64,000 bases of DNA. Source: Massilia rhizosphaerae (GTDB taxonomy: Bacteria > Pseudomonadota > Gammaproteobacteria > Burkholderiales > Burkholderiaceae_D). The position numbers and the translations under genes were made by a program. This document shows positions 1 through 8,079 of the stretch, in pieces; within the stretch, counting starts at the first letter, position 1; each line of letters starts with the position of its first letter. The DNA lies in the NCBI RefSeq assembly GCF_016093545.1, contig NZ_JADKYX010000007.1, positions 124,001 to 188,000 on the forward strand, read 5' to 3'. Under the pieces are notes generated by a model. It was not told the DNA's origin. It was given only the letters and a program-made list of their open reading frames with translations, and searched no databases.

Positions 1-1419
1 GACGGGCTGGGCCGGATCGACTGGCAGGCCTCGGCACGCGGCCGCCTGGCCGATTGCGCCCACCTGCTCGGCGCCTCGCTGCCGCTGTCCTGCGACCACG
101 CGGCCATCTATCCCGAAGGGTTCGCGTTCTGTCCCGCCTGCGGGCGGCCGCTCGAACGCCTCGGCGCCGTGCAGGCGCGCCGTCCCGACTGGTGGGGACC
201 GCACGCGGACGCGCTGCTGCCCCGGCACGTGCCGCATGGCTTGCCCGTGACGTCGCTGGCGCTGGGCGACAGCCTCGAGGAACGGCCGCCCGCGCCGGAC
301 GTCGGCCGCTGCGACGCCGCGCTGCCGCCCCCGCCCAACGCCCACTGCGTGTTCGCGGCCGCCACGTACGGCTTTCCCGAACAGCGCCTGCTCGCCCTCG
401 CGCCGGGGCGCGGCGTGCTGCAGTACTGGGATCCGCTGGCCGAAGTCTGGCACGTGATGATGCCGGAAGAGGGCGCGGCCGATCTCGCGTTCGGCGCGTC
501 CGACTACGGCTGGCTGCCCATGCCGCAACTGCAGGTGCCCGCGCGCCGCGGCGACGTGGCGCTCGTGCCCACCGCGGGCGGCCTGTACCGCCTGGTCGTC
601 AACCCGGTCAGCGAGACGTGCCGGACGGAGGCCGTGCTGGCCGCGCCCGTCGCCGCCGCGCCGGGCCTGATGCGGCGCCAGCTGGGCGTCCTCGTGCGCA
701 ATCCGGGCGGCACCCTCGGCCTGTGCGCGCTCGGCGCGGACCTGTCCCCGGGGCCGCAATTCGACTGCGGCGCGCTGCCGCTGTCCGGCTGGACGCGGCC
801 CATCGGCTACGACGGCCAGCTGTTCTGGCTGCACGGCGAGGGGCAGCTCGTCTGGCGTCCCGGCGAGGCGCCGCGCTGGCTGGCGTGGCCCGACACCTGG
901 CTGCCCAGCCTCGACCTCGGCGGCCCCACCTTGAGCCGCGACGGCCGCATGTGGCTGATCGGGCATGACGGCCAGTCATACTCGTTCCTCGAGCTGGGGA
1001 GCGACCGGCCGCAGCGCGAGTGCATCGACGGCGCGCGCCTCGGCTTCGCGAACCTGCTGTTCCGCCGTGGCCATCCGGTCGTCGACGAACCGTGGTCCGG
1101 CGAGCACGTCGAGGACCAGCACGAGGACGACTCGCTCGTCCTGCCGCTGCTGCGCAGCTTCAACAACAACCGCAGCCAGCCCAGCGGGCTCGTGCTGCGC
1201 TTCCACAAATACACGGGCCGCGCCGAAGAGGCGCTGGCCAACCGCGTGATCGCCCGCACCACGGTGGAGTGGATCGGCCGGCGCAACGTGATCCTGGACG
1301 AAGTGGCGCGCCTGGCGCGGCCGCTCGAATGCGTGCCCTTCGTCTACGCCAACCGCCTGTGGCTGCACCACCCCGACTGGAACCGGATCCGCGGCTGGAA
1401 CCTGGACGCGCCGACGTGA
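1..1419 (+). CDS. Partial propeller-like protein with Cys/His cluster, first gene of FtsZ-like operon
   Basis: The reading frame is open from the first base, so the 5' end lies outside the window and at least 472 codons are seen. The visible part starts with a cluster that could bind zinc: C31 and H33, then C44 and C47 in a CPACG knuckle. After it come repeated Gly/Trp/Asp-rich strands (for example GYDGQLFW and LSRDGRMWLIGHDG) that look like beta-propeller blades. No catalytic motif is recognised. Its TGA is overlapped by the GTG of the next gene (GTGA), which indicates translational coupling in an operon with the vWA-like, FtsZ-like and zinc-ribbon genes. The function is unknown; a scaffold role is inferred from the fold-like repeats only. 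Confidence 0.75.
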   Translation, partial: DGLGRIDWQASARGRLADCAHLLGASLPLSCDHAAIYPEGFAFCPACGRPLERLGAVQARRPDWWGPHADALLPRHVPHGLPVTSLALGDSLEERPPAPDVGRCDAALPPPPNAHCVFAAATYGFPEQRLLALAPGRGVLQYWDPLAEVWHVMMPEEGAADLAFGASDYGWLPMPQLQVPARRGDVALVPTAGGLYRLVVNPVSETCRTEAVLAAPVAAAPGLMRRQLGVLVRNPGGTLGLCALGADLSPGPQFDCGALPLSGWTRPIGYDGQLFWLHGEGQLVWRPGEAPRWLAWPDTWLPSLDLGGPTLSRDGRMWLIGHDGQSYSFLELGSDRPQRECIDGARLGFANLLFRRGHPVVDEPWSGEHVEDQHEDDSLVLPLLRSFNNNRSQPSGLVLRFHKYTGRAEEALANRVIARTTVEWIGRRNVILDEVARLARPLECVPFVYANRLWLHHPDWNRIRGWNLDAPT

Positions 1420-2906
1420 GGGCCGCACGCCGCTTCGCCGCGATCCTCGCCCTGTGCGCGCTGTCCGGCATGGCGCCGGCGCGGGCCGTGCCGCAGGTGG
1501 TGCTGGTCCAGAATTCGGGCTGGATGGAGCCGTTCTACACCGATCCGCAGTCGCAATTCAAGCCGCTGGTGGCGGCGCTGGCGGCCAGCGTCGCGCAGCC
1601 GGGCGACGCGCTCGTGCTGGCCGCGTTCAACCAGTCGCTGCCCGGCGCGCCGTCGCCGCGCGCCCTGCTGTCCGAGCAGGTGACGAGCGCCACACCCGCG
1701 CACGTGCGGGCCGCGCTGGCGGCGCTCGGCACGGCGCACAAGCCCGGCGCCGCGGCGCTGGCCGACACCGACCTGGGCGAGGCGGTCGAGACGACCATCA
1801 GCCGGGTGCTGGACGGGAAGGGCGGTCTCGTCTGGCTCGTGACGAACAACCGCAACAGCCCGAACAACGACCAGGCAACGGCCCAGCGCAACCGCGAATT
1901 CTATGCGTTGATCCACCGTGGCGCGGCCATCACGACGGCGCTCGCGTTCCCGCTGCGCATGCCGGTCGTGGGCCGGCATTACCGCGCCAACGGCCTGATG
2001 GTGTATGTGTTCGCCGTCGGCCGCAACGGCGCGCGCGCCCTCGACGCCATGCTGGCATCGGGCCGCGTGCGGCGCGTGATCACGGAACCGCCGGCGCGCC
2101 TGAAACCGCTCGACCGCGACACGGTGCGCCTCGTGCCGCGCAAGGTCGAGGACGCGCCCGGCGTCGACTTCTCGATGGACGCGGCGGGCCGCCTGCGCGC
2201 CGACGTCGCGCCGGACGCGCGCACGCCCAGCGCGACGATCCTGTGGCAGCTGGAGAACACGATTTATCCGTACACGATCGCGGGCGCGGCCATCAGCGCG
2301 CGCTCGGTGCTCGGCGGCGAGAACCGGCCGATCCTGCTGCGCACGAACACCGTCGCGCGGCTGGCGCCGGGCCGCGCCGTACCGCTGGCGTCGACGTTGC
2401 AACTGCCCGTCGCGCAACTGCCCGGCAAATGGTCGCTGGCGGCATTGAAATCGGCCGGCTCCGCCTACGTGCTGCCGGGCCGCATCGAGCTGCACCTGCA
2501 GGATCAGAAACTGGAATTGTCGCAGGCGTTCCGCGACCGCATGGCGGCGCTGTTCCCGGGTGATCCGCTGCCGGACATCTTCACGCCGCCGGCCGACATC
2601 CAGGCGTCGACCGCCGTGCTGCCCGTCGAGGTGCACGTGCATTACGGCGCGGGCCCGCTCGTCACCGTGCTCGCCGGCTGCCTGGCGCTGCTGGCGGCCG
2701 GCGCGGGCGCGGCGTATGCCTATGGCCGGCCGCGCCAGGTGCGGCTCGTCGTGGAAGACGAACCGCGCACCGTGCAAGCGCGCGCCGGGACCACGCAACC
2801 GATCTACGACAAGGCGGGCAATGAAGTGGCCCGCCTGAAGACGACCTTGTTCGGCCACCAGTTGCTCGACTTGCGCGAAGGCGCGCAGGTCAGGCTCGGC
2901 CGATGA
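1416..2906 (+). CDS. Secreted vWA-like, membrane-anchored protein (degenerate MIDAS)
   Basis: The 496-residue protein starts at a GTG that overlaps the upstream stop. That start gives a good Sec signal peptide (arginines, then FAAILALCALSG, cleavage near ARA-VP). The mature part begins with a hydrophobic strand followed by QNSGWM, placed like strand 1 and the DxSxS loop of a von Willebrand A domain; the metal-binding Asp is replaced. A second strand ends in WLVTNNRN. One membrane helix lies at about residues 413-437 (VLAGCLALLAAGAGAAYAYG), followed by a cytoplasmic tail of about 60 residues. It could link the periplasm to the cytoplasmic FtsZ-like protein. vWA proteins are known partners of some FtsZ-like families. 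The fold call is from pattern only. Confidence 0.75.
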   Translation: MRAARRFAAILALCALSGMAPARAVPQVVLVQNSGWMEPFYTDPQSQFKPLVAALAASVAQPGDALVLAAFNQSLPGAPSPRALLSEQVTSATPAHVRAALAALGTAHKPGAAALADTDLGEAVETTISRVLDGKGGLVWLVTNNRNSPNNDQATAQRNREFYALIHRGAAITTALAFPLRMPVVGRHYRANGLMVYVFAVGRNGARALDAMLASGRVRRVITEPPARLKPLDRDTVRLVPRKVEDAPGVDFSMDAAGRLRADVAPDARTPSATILWQLENTIYPYTIAGAAISARSVLGGENRPILLRTNTVARLAPGRAVPLASTLQLPVAQLPGKWSLAALKSAGSAYVLPGRIELHLQDQKLELSQAFRDRMAALFPGDPLPDIFTPPADIQASTAVLPVEVHVHYGAGPLVTVLAGCLALLAAGAGAAYAYGRPRQVRLVVEDEPRTVQARAGTTQPIYDKAGNEVARLKTTLFGHQLLDLREGAQVRLGR

Positions 2907-2926
2907 ACCCACCCAGGAAAGCGATC

Positions 2927-3418
2927 ATGCAGAACGCCCAGACCCAACCAGGCCACGCCGGCGCGCCCGATACGGCCGGCACGGCCACCGATCCCGGCTT
3001 CAAGCTGCCCGGCCAGGCCGCGACGACGCCGCAGGACAGCCTGCCGAAGACGACGCCCGACACGGCGACGCAGCCCGTCGAGATCGCACCCGGCGGCGCC
3101 ACCAACACGAGCGCGGCGCCGCTGCGCGACACGGCCGGGCGCGACATGGCGATCGGCGCCGTCGCCTTCGTCGTGCTGCTCGTGATTTACTTTTTCGTGC
3201 GTAACGCCTACGTGCACCACCTCGTCGTCAAGCGCGTGGCGCCGTCGGCGGCCGGCAGCGCGGGCTGGCTGCTGTTCGTCGGCATGGGCTTCCTGTCGGC
3301 CGCCGTCGTGCTGGCCATCGTCAACGCGAGCAGATACCTGACGCCCGCCATCACCGGACCGCTGGTCGTCGTCGGCGTCGTCACGCTGGTCGCGGCCTTC
3401 TTCGTCGGCCGCCGCTGA
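2927..3418 (+). CDS. Small three-helix membrane protein
   Basis: The 163-residue protein has a Pro/Thr/Ala-rich N-terminal half of about 70 residues with no clear fold. Three hydrophobic helices follow: AIGAVAFVVLLVIYFFV, LLFVGMGFLSAAVVLAIV and GPLVVVGVVTLVAAFFV. The start at 2927 is preferred because AGGA sits 8 bases upstream. An in-frame ATG at 2903 overlaps the previous stop (ATGA) and would add 8 residues. The gene lies between the vWA-like and FtsZ-like genes and is probably a membrane component of the same complex. I do not recognise the family. Confidence 0.75.
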   Translation: MQNAQTQPGHAGAPDTAGTATDPGFKLPGQAATTPQDSLPKTTPDTATQPVEIAPGGATNTSAAPLRDTAGRDMAIGAVAFVVLLVIYFFVRNAYVHHLVVKRVAPSAAGSAGWLLFVGMGFLSAAVVLAIVNASRYLTPAITGPLVVVGVVTLVAAFFVGRR

Positions 3419-3443
3419 CGTCACGCTTTTCACAGAGAACACC

Positions 3444-6400
3444 ATGGCAGATTTTCCCGATCCCGCAGCGCTCGGCAACACAGCCGACGCCGGCCGCGCA
3501 GAATTGAAAGTCGACCTGCGCCCGACCCTGTTCATCGGCGCCGGCGGCACCGGCATGGAAGTCATGATGCGCATCCGCCGCCGCATCCTCGCGGCCGTGT
3601 GGAACCGCCGGCATCCGACCCGCGTCGACTCCATCGCCGACTTCCCCGTCGCCCGCTTCCTGCACTTCGACCTCGATGCGAACGCCGTCATCGACGAAGG
3701 CAAGTCGCAACGCACCGACCCGTGGTTCGAGCTGGTGAAACTGTCCGACGAAGAACGCCTCGTCGAGCCGCTCGACCTGCCGCAATACCACGAGTCGGAC
3801 GACAGCCTCGCGCGCTTCCCGCTCATCGAAAACTGGATGCCGTTGCGCCCGAAAAAACTGCGTTCGCTGGGCATCGATCCATCGAAGGGCGCGGGCCAGA
3901 TCCGCGCGCTGGCACGGCTCTACCTGTTCGACAAATACCCCAAGCTGCGCGGCCGCATCAAGGGCGCGTTGAACTTCCTGAGCAGTAACGCGGGCATCGA
4001 GCGCAAGGAGAATTACCAGCGCCTCGGCCTGCAGGTCGACACCTCCAAGTTCCGCATCGTCGTCATCGCGTCGAACGCGGGCGGCACGGGCGCCGGCAGC
4101 GCCATCGACCTTGGGTGGATCGCCAAGGCCGTCGCCCGCCAGGAAGTGTCGGACAGCCAGGTCGACCTCGTGATGTTCCTGCCGTCCGGCTACGCCAAGG
4201 CGAACAAGGAGCGCACGGAGGCGAACGCGTACGCCACGCTGATGGAGCTGGAGACGAGCATGCGCGACATGAACGCGCGCGTGCAGTGGATGGAGCCGGA
4301 CAGCGTCGTCGGCCGCGGCACGCCGTTCGACGACGTGTATTTCGTCGACACGGCGAACCTCGCGAACAAGGCCACGCAAGACGTCAAGGACGTGTACCAG
4401 ATGGTGGCCGATACGCTGTTCGAGGATTTCGCGTCGGCCGATTTCGCCAACCGCAAGCGCTCCGTCGCGGTCAACCAGCAACAGCACAAGCTGGGGCCGT
4501 ACAACCCGCGCGTGCCGGAGCAGCGCTTCGGCGACATGCGCCTGTCGTACTCGAAGGTGTATTCCGCGTTCGGCCAGGCCGTGCTCGACACGCAGCAAAG
4601 CCTGCGCGAAGACATCCGCGCGTATGAACTCGCGGCGCTGATGGTGAAGGCGTTCTTCGGCCTCGTCGCCGCCGACGGCATGGCCGCGCGGCGCGCCACC
4701 GACCAGGAACGCGACGCGTTCATGCGCGACCAGATGGGCATGGCCGAGCACCCGTTCGCGGAATTCCCCGATTTTAAAAAGGGCACCGTCGACGTCACGC
4801 CGTTCCCGGAATATGCGCTGACCGACATGCTGTTGCTCGACAAGGACCAGCGTTCGCTGCTGGAGCGCGTCGACAGCAAGGTGCAGCTGGAGATGGACCG
4901 CATCATGGCCTCGTACGACCTGAAGCTGTGGCGCGAGAAGGTCGCCGAACTGCTGCCGAACCTGGAGCGCGACGCCATCCGCGAGGCCGGCGCGACGGCG
5001 GAGACGAGCGAGGACCGCATCAAGCGCCACACGGGCGAGCTGCTCGCGCAGCTGCGCCTGAACGTGCGCGGCCGCCTGTACATGCTGCTGGACGACCGCA
5101 AGCAGGGCGGCCTCGAATTCGTACTGTCGCTGCTGGAGCAGGTGAAGGCGCGCCTCGCGCAGCGCGACCTCGCCAACGTCCAGCGCAACGGCAAGCGCTA
5201 CCGCGACGTGCGCGACGCGCTGCGCACGCGCCAGGTCGAGGAATCGCTGAACAACCTCTCGCAGGCCGCGGGCCGCTTGTTCGGCAAGGATGCGCAGGCG
5301 CGGGAAATCATGAACCACCTCAAGCGCGACATCGCCGACTACCTGCGCTTTCACCTGCTGGCTGTTGCGGCGGGACAGTCCATCGAGGTGCTGCAAAGTC
5401 TGTCCGGTTGGCTGGGCGAACCGCAGGCGCCGGACGAACACGGGCAAGTGCGTTGGAGCGGCGTGGCCGGCGAATTCCAGGAAGGGCGGCGCAACGTGGG
5501 GGCGATGCTGGCCGCCGTCGACCAGCGCATCGGCCAACTGCGGGCCGACGCGCGCCAGGAGCACGCCACGTACATCAAGCTCGCGAGCGACGTGCTGCCC
5601 GAACCCGTCAGGCTGACGGGCGACGTGAGCGCCTGGAGCGAAGAGGTGCTGCTGGAATTCGGCGGTTCCGCGCGCCTGTTCCCGCTACTGGGCGACGAGA
5701 GATTGCGCGCCGACCTGCTGCTTAAACTGTTCCGGCGCGCGCAGCTGCAGCTGTCCGGCGAACAGGCGGACGCCGAGCTGCCGGACCCGCTGGTGGAGCG
5801 CCTGGGCGCGCTGTCGCCGCCGGAACGGCACCGCATCTTTTCCGAGTGGATCAAGAGCGCCATGCCGTGGATTAACGCGCGCTTCTCGGCCGAGTTCACG
5901 CCCAGCGCCGACCAGTTCAAATGCTTCGTCGGCGTCGGCGACCCGGCCGCGTGGCGCAAGCTGGAGCCGGAAATCCGCGCCGCCGTGCCGAACGGTTTCT
6001 TTCACGGCGACCTCGTCTCCGTCGTGAACACGGGCGTGCCGGGGCGGGCCGTGTGCTACATCGAGCTGTCCGGCTACCCGATGACGGTGCTGCGCGGGCT
6101 GCCGACGTGGCGCGCCAGCTACCAGATCGAGAACCCGAAGATTCCCACGCACCTGCACTTCGATTCGACGCGGTTCCGCCATCCGATCTCGCCGTCGATG
6201 GACGAGCTGAATCGCCTGGCCGACGACTACGAATTCTTCCTCGCCGCGATCGCGCTGGGCGTCCTGCGCCGCAAGCACGACGCGGGCGACCGCGAAGCCG
6301 CGTTCCAGCCGCGCGGGCAATACCTGTTCGAGGTCGAGCCGGGATCGGGCGAGTGGCTCCAGATCGGCAACGAGTACGCGATCCGCTCGAACGGCCTGCC

Positions 6401-7196
6401 CGTGTACTACCGCGAACAGGTGATCGCGGCGACGCGCCAGCGCCTGGCCGCGATGGGCCCGCACCAGCTGGCGCTCTTGGCCGCCTTGATGCGCCACTAT
6501 CAACTGCGCGTGTACGAACCGAAGCTGGAAGTGGACGAAACGGGCGCCCAGCTGCCGTCGCCGTCGCTGCCTTACATCACGGCGCGGCGGCTGTACGACC
6601 AGTGGATGCGGCGCGCCGTGGCGCTCGATCCGCAGCTGTCGCCGGCCCAGGTGGAGGCGGCGCTCGCGCAGCTGGATGCGTGGACGGAAGCGGTGCCCGA
6701 TTCGGCGTCCGACGCGTACGCGTGGGAAGTGGAGCGGCCGGCGGACAAGCGCGTGATCCGTCCGGAGTTCCTGGCCGCCGACGCGCGCGCCGCGCAGGCG
6801 CTGGAACGGCGCGCACCCGCGCCCGTCATGCCGCCGGCCTCGTTCGCGCCGGCCGCGCCCACCGTCGTCGCGCCCACGCCGATGGCCGGCGCAAGCACGC
6901 CGGACGCGGTGCCGGGGCCGAGCCTGGGGCCGTCCGCCTACGTCGTCGGCGCGACGCCCATCGCCGCGCGCTACAAGCTGTTCGTCGGCGGTACGCAGCG
7001 CGGGCCGTTCGCGCTGGACGACGTCGTGCAGCAGCTGATGCGCGGCGAGATCGACCCTGGCACGCGCATCTGGAACATGCAGTGGAATCCGCGCACGGAC
7101 AAGTGGAAGACCGTCGGTGACGTTCCGGAAGTGATGGCGGCCGCCGGCACGGCGATTCCCGATCCGGACGACGACGTCATCCCGGACCCGGAATAA
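3444..7196 (+). CDS. FtsZ/tubulin-like GTPase with C-terminal GYF_2 domain
   Basis: This 1250-residue protein is far longer than FtsZ (about 380). Near the N terminus LFIGAGGTGMEV is a glycine-rich nucleotide loop. At about residues 212-220, ASNAGGTGAGSAID matches the tubulin/FtsZ signature (GGGTGTG-like), as in the Tubulin_2 family. A long, charged, helical middle (about 400-1100) has no known motif. After a Pro/Ala linker, residues about 1175-1225 (YKLFVGGTQRGPF ... IWNMQWNPRTDKWKTV) form a GYF_2/DUF4339 domain, a peptide-binding module. No signal peptide or membrane helix is seen, so it is cytosolic. The operon partners are vWA-like, membrane and zinc-ribbon proteins. Polymerisation and GTP use are inferred from the signature. 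Confidence 0.85.
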   Translation: MADFPDPAALGNTADAGRAELKVDLRPTLFIGAGGTGMEVMMRIRRRILAAVWNRRHPTRVDSIADFPVARFLHFDLDANAVIDEGKSQRTDPWFELVKLSDEERLVEPLDLPQYHESDDSLARFPLIENWMPLRPKKLRSLGIDPSKGAGQIRALARLYLFDKYPKLRGRIKGALNFLSSNAGIERKENYQRLGLQVDTSKFRIVVIASNAGGTGAGSAIDLGWIAKAVARQEVSDSQVDLVMFLPSGYAKANKERTEANAYATLMELETSMRDMNARVQWMEPDSVVGRGTPFDDVYFVDTANLANKATQDVKDVYQMVADTLFEDFASADFANRKRSVAVNQQQHKLGPYNPRVPEQRFGDMRLSYSKVYSAFGQAVLDTQQSLREDIRAYELAALMVKAFFGLVAADGMAARRATDQERDAFMRDQMGMAEHPFAEFPDFKKGTVDVTPFPEYALTDMLLLDKDQRSLLERVDSKVQLEMDRIMASYDLKLWREKVAELLPNLERDAIREAGATAETSEDRIKRHTGELLAQLRLNVRGRLYMLLDDRKQGGLEFVLSLLEQVKARLAQRDLANVQRNGKRYRDVRDALRTRQVEESLNNLSQAAGRLFGKDAQAREIMNHLKRDIADYLRFHLLAVAAGQSIEVLQSLSGWLGEPQAPDEHGQVRWSGVAGEFQEGRRNVGAMLAAVDQRIGQLRADARQEHATYIKLASDVLPEPVRLTGDVSAWSEEVLLEFGGSARLFPLLGDERLRADLLLKLFRRAQLQLSGEQADAELPDPLVERLGALSPPERHRIFSEWIKSAMPWINARFSAEFTPSADQFKCFVGVGDPAAWRKLEPEIRAAVPNGFFHGDLVSVVNTGVPGRAVCYIELSGYPMTVLRGLPTWRASYQIENPKIPTHLHFDSTRFRHPISPSMDELNRLADDYEFFLAAIALGVLRRKHDAGDREAAFQPRGQYLFEVEPGSGEWLQIGNEYAIRSNGLPVYYREQVIAATRQRLAAMGPHQLALLAALMRHYQLRVYEPKLEVDETGAQLPSPSLPYITARRLYDQWMRRAVALDPQLSPAQVEAALAQLDAWTEAVPDSASDAYAWEVERPADKRVIRPEFLAADARAAQALERRAPAPVMPPASFAPAAPTVVAPTPMAGASTPDAVPGPSLGPSAYVVGATPIAARYKLFVGGTQRGPFALDDVVQQLMRGEIDPGTRIWNMQWNPRTDKWKTVGDVPEVMAAAGTAIPDPDDDVIPDPE

Positions 7197-7205
7197 GGAC
7201 GCGCC

Positions 7206-8075
7206 GTGCAGGACGAAGCGATCTACCGCTGCATCAACGCCAATTGCGCGCGCGGCATGCCGCGCCGGGTGCATTACTGTCCGTATTGCGGGACGGCGCA
7301 GCAGGCGGGCGCGCCGGCGCCTGCGCACGACGACGGCCGCGCGCGCCGCGCCGCCGCCGCCACGGCCGCTGTCGCCGGCGCCGAGGCGGCGGCCGGATTG
7401 GCGGGCTGGTCGGATGCGCCGGACACCGTGCCCGAGCCGGCGCCGGCGGCACCGGCCGCGCCGGCCCAGCCGGTGCCGAAGCCGGCCGCGCCGGCGCCGT
7501 CCGCGACGGCATTCGGCCACAGCGGCCGCCCGGTCGCGGGCAGCGCCGCCGCGCCGGAACGCGGCCGCGGCATCCCGTGGCCGCCGCCGCCCGCACCCGC
7601 GCCGGCGGACAAGCCGCCGGGCCGCCAGCCGATCCGCCTGCGCTGGTGGATCGCCGCGCTGGCCGTGCTGTGGGTCGTGTGGCTGTGGGCGAAGCCGTCG
7701 GCGCAAAAGATCGACCGGCGCATCGACGCCGCCATCGCGCTGGCCCGGGACTGCAAGGGCAAGGCGGCGCAGGATGAGCTGATCGCGCTGCGCGCCGGCC
7801 GCGCGACGGCGCAGCAGCTGGAAAGGCTGCAGCGCGCGCTGAACGAGGCGTCGAACGTCTGCGCGCGCAAGCGCCAGCGCGCGGGCGCGTGGGGCGAGGC
7901 GCGCGGGGCCGTCGAGTCCGCGCTGGCGTCCGGCAACGTGGAGCGGGCGCGCTGGCGCCTGCAGGCGTTCACGAAGCGCTGGGGCGAGGACGACGACACG
8001 CGCGCGCTCAAGGCCCGCATCGATGCGGAGAAGCGCGAGCATCCGCTGGCCGTGCCGCCGGACGGCGCGCGCTAG
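7206..8075 (+). CDS. Zinc-ribbon, single-span membrane protein
   Basis: The 289-residue protein starts at GTG with AAGGA just upstream, 9 bases after the FtsZ-like stop. Residues 9-29 (C9, C14, C25, C28) form a treble-clef or zinc-ribbon knuckle ending YCPYCG. An Ala/Pro-rich disordered stretch runs to about residue 140. One membrane helix, WWIAALAVLWVVWLW, lies at about 146-162, and the rest is Ala/Arg/Glu-rich and helical. The topology suggests a cytosolic zinc ribbon and a helical domain on the other side. It is the last gene of the operon and converges with a minus-strand flavin oxidase 4 bases away. Function unknown; probably an adaptor for the FtsZ-like protein. Confidence 0.8.
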   Translation: MQDEAIYRCINANCARGMPRRVHYCPYCGTAQQAGAPAPAHDDGRARRAAAATAAVAGAEAAAGLAGWSDAPDTVPEPAPAAPAAPAQPVPKPAAPAPSATAFGHSGRPVAGSAAAPERGRGIPWPPPPAPAPADKPPGRQPIRLRWWIAALAVLWVVWLWAKPSAQKIDRRIDAAIALARDCKGKAAQDELIALRAGRATAQQLERLQRALNEASNVCARKRQRAGAWGEARGAVESALASGNVERARWRLQAFTKRWGEDDDTRALKARIDAEKREHPLAVPPDGAR

Positions 8076-8079
8076 ACCG

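Noticed and set aside
1020..1415. Upstream extension of the vWA-like reading frame
   Set aside because: It overlaps the first gene fully and reads as Arg/Ala-rich frame shadow. The GTG at 1416 gives a signal peptide.
3444..7196. The large GTPase as the cell-division FtsZ
   Set aside because: It is three times too long, lacks the FtsZ core sequence and C-terminal peptide, and is not in a division cluster.
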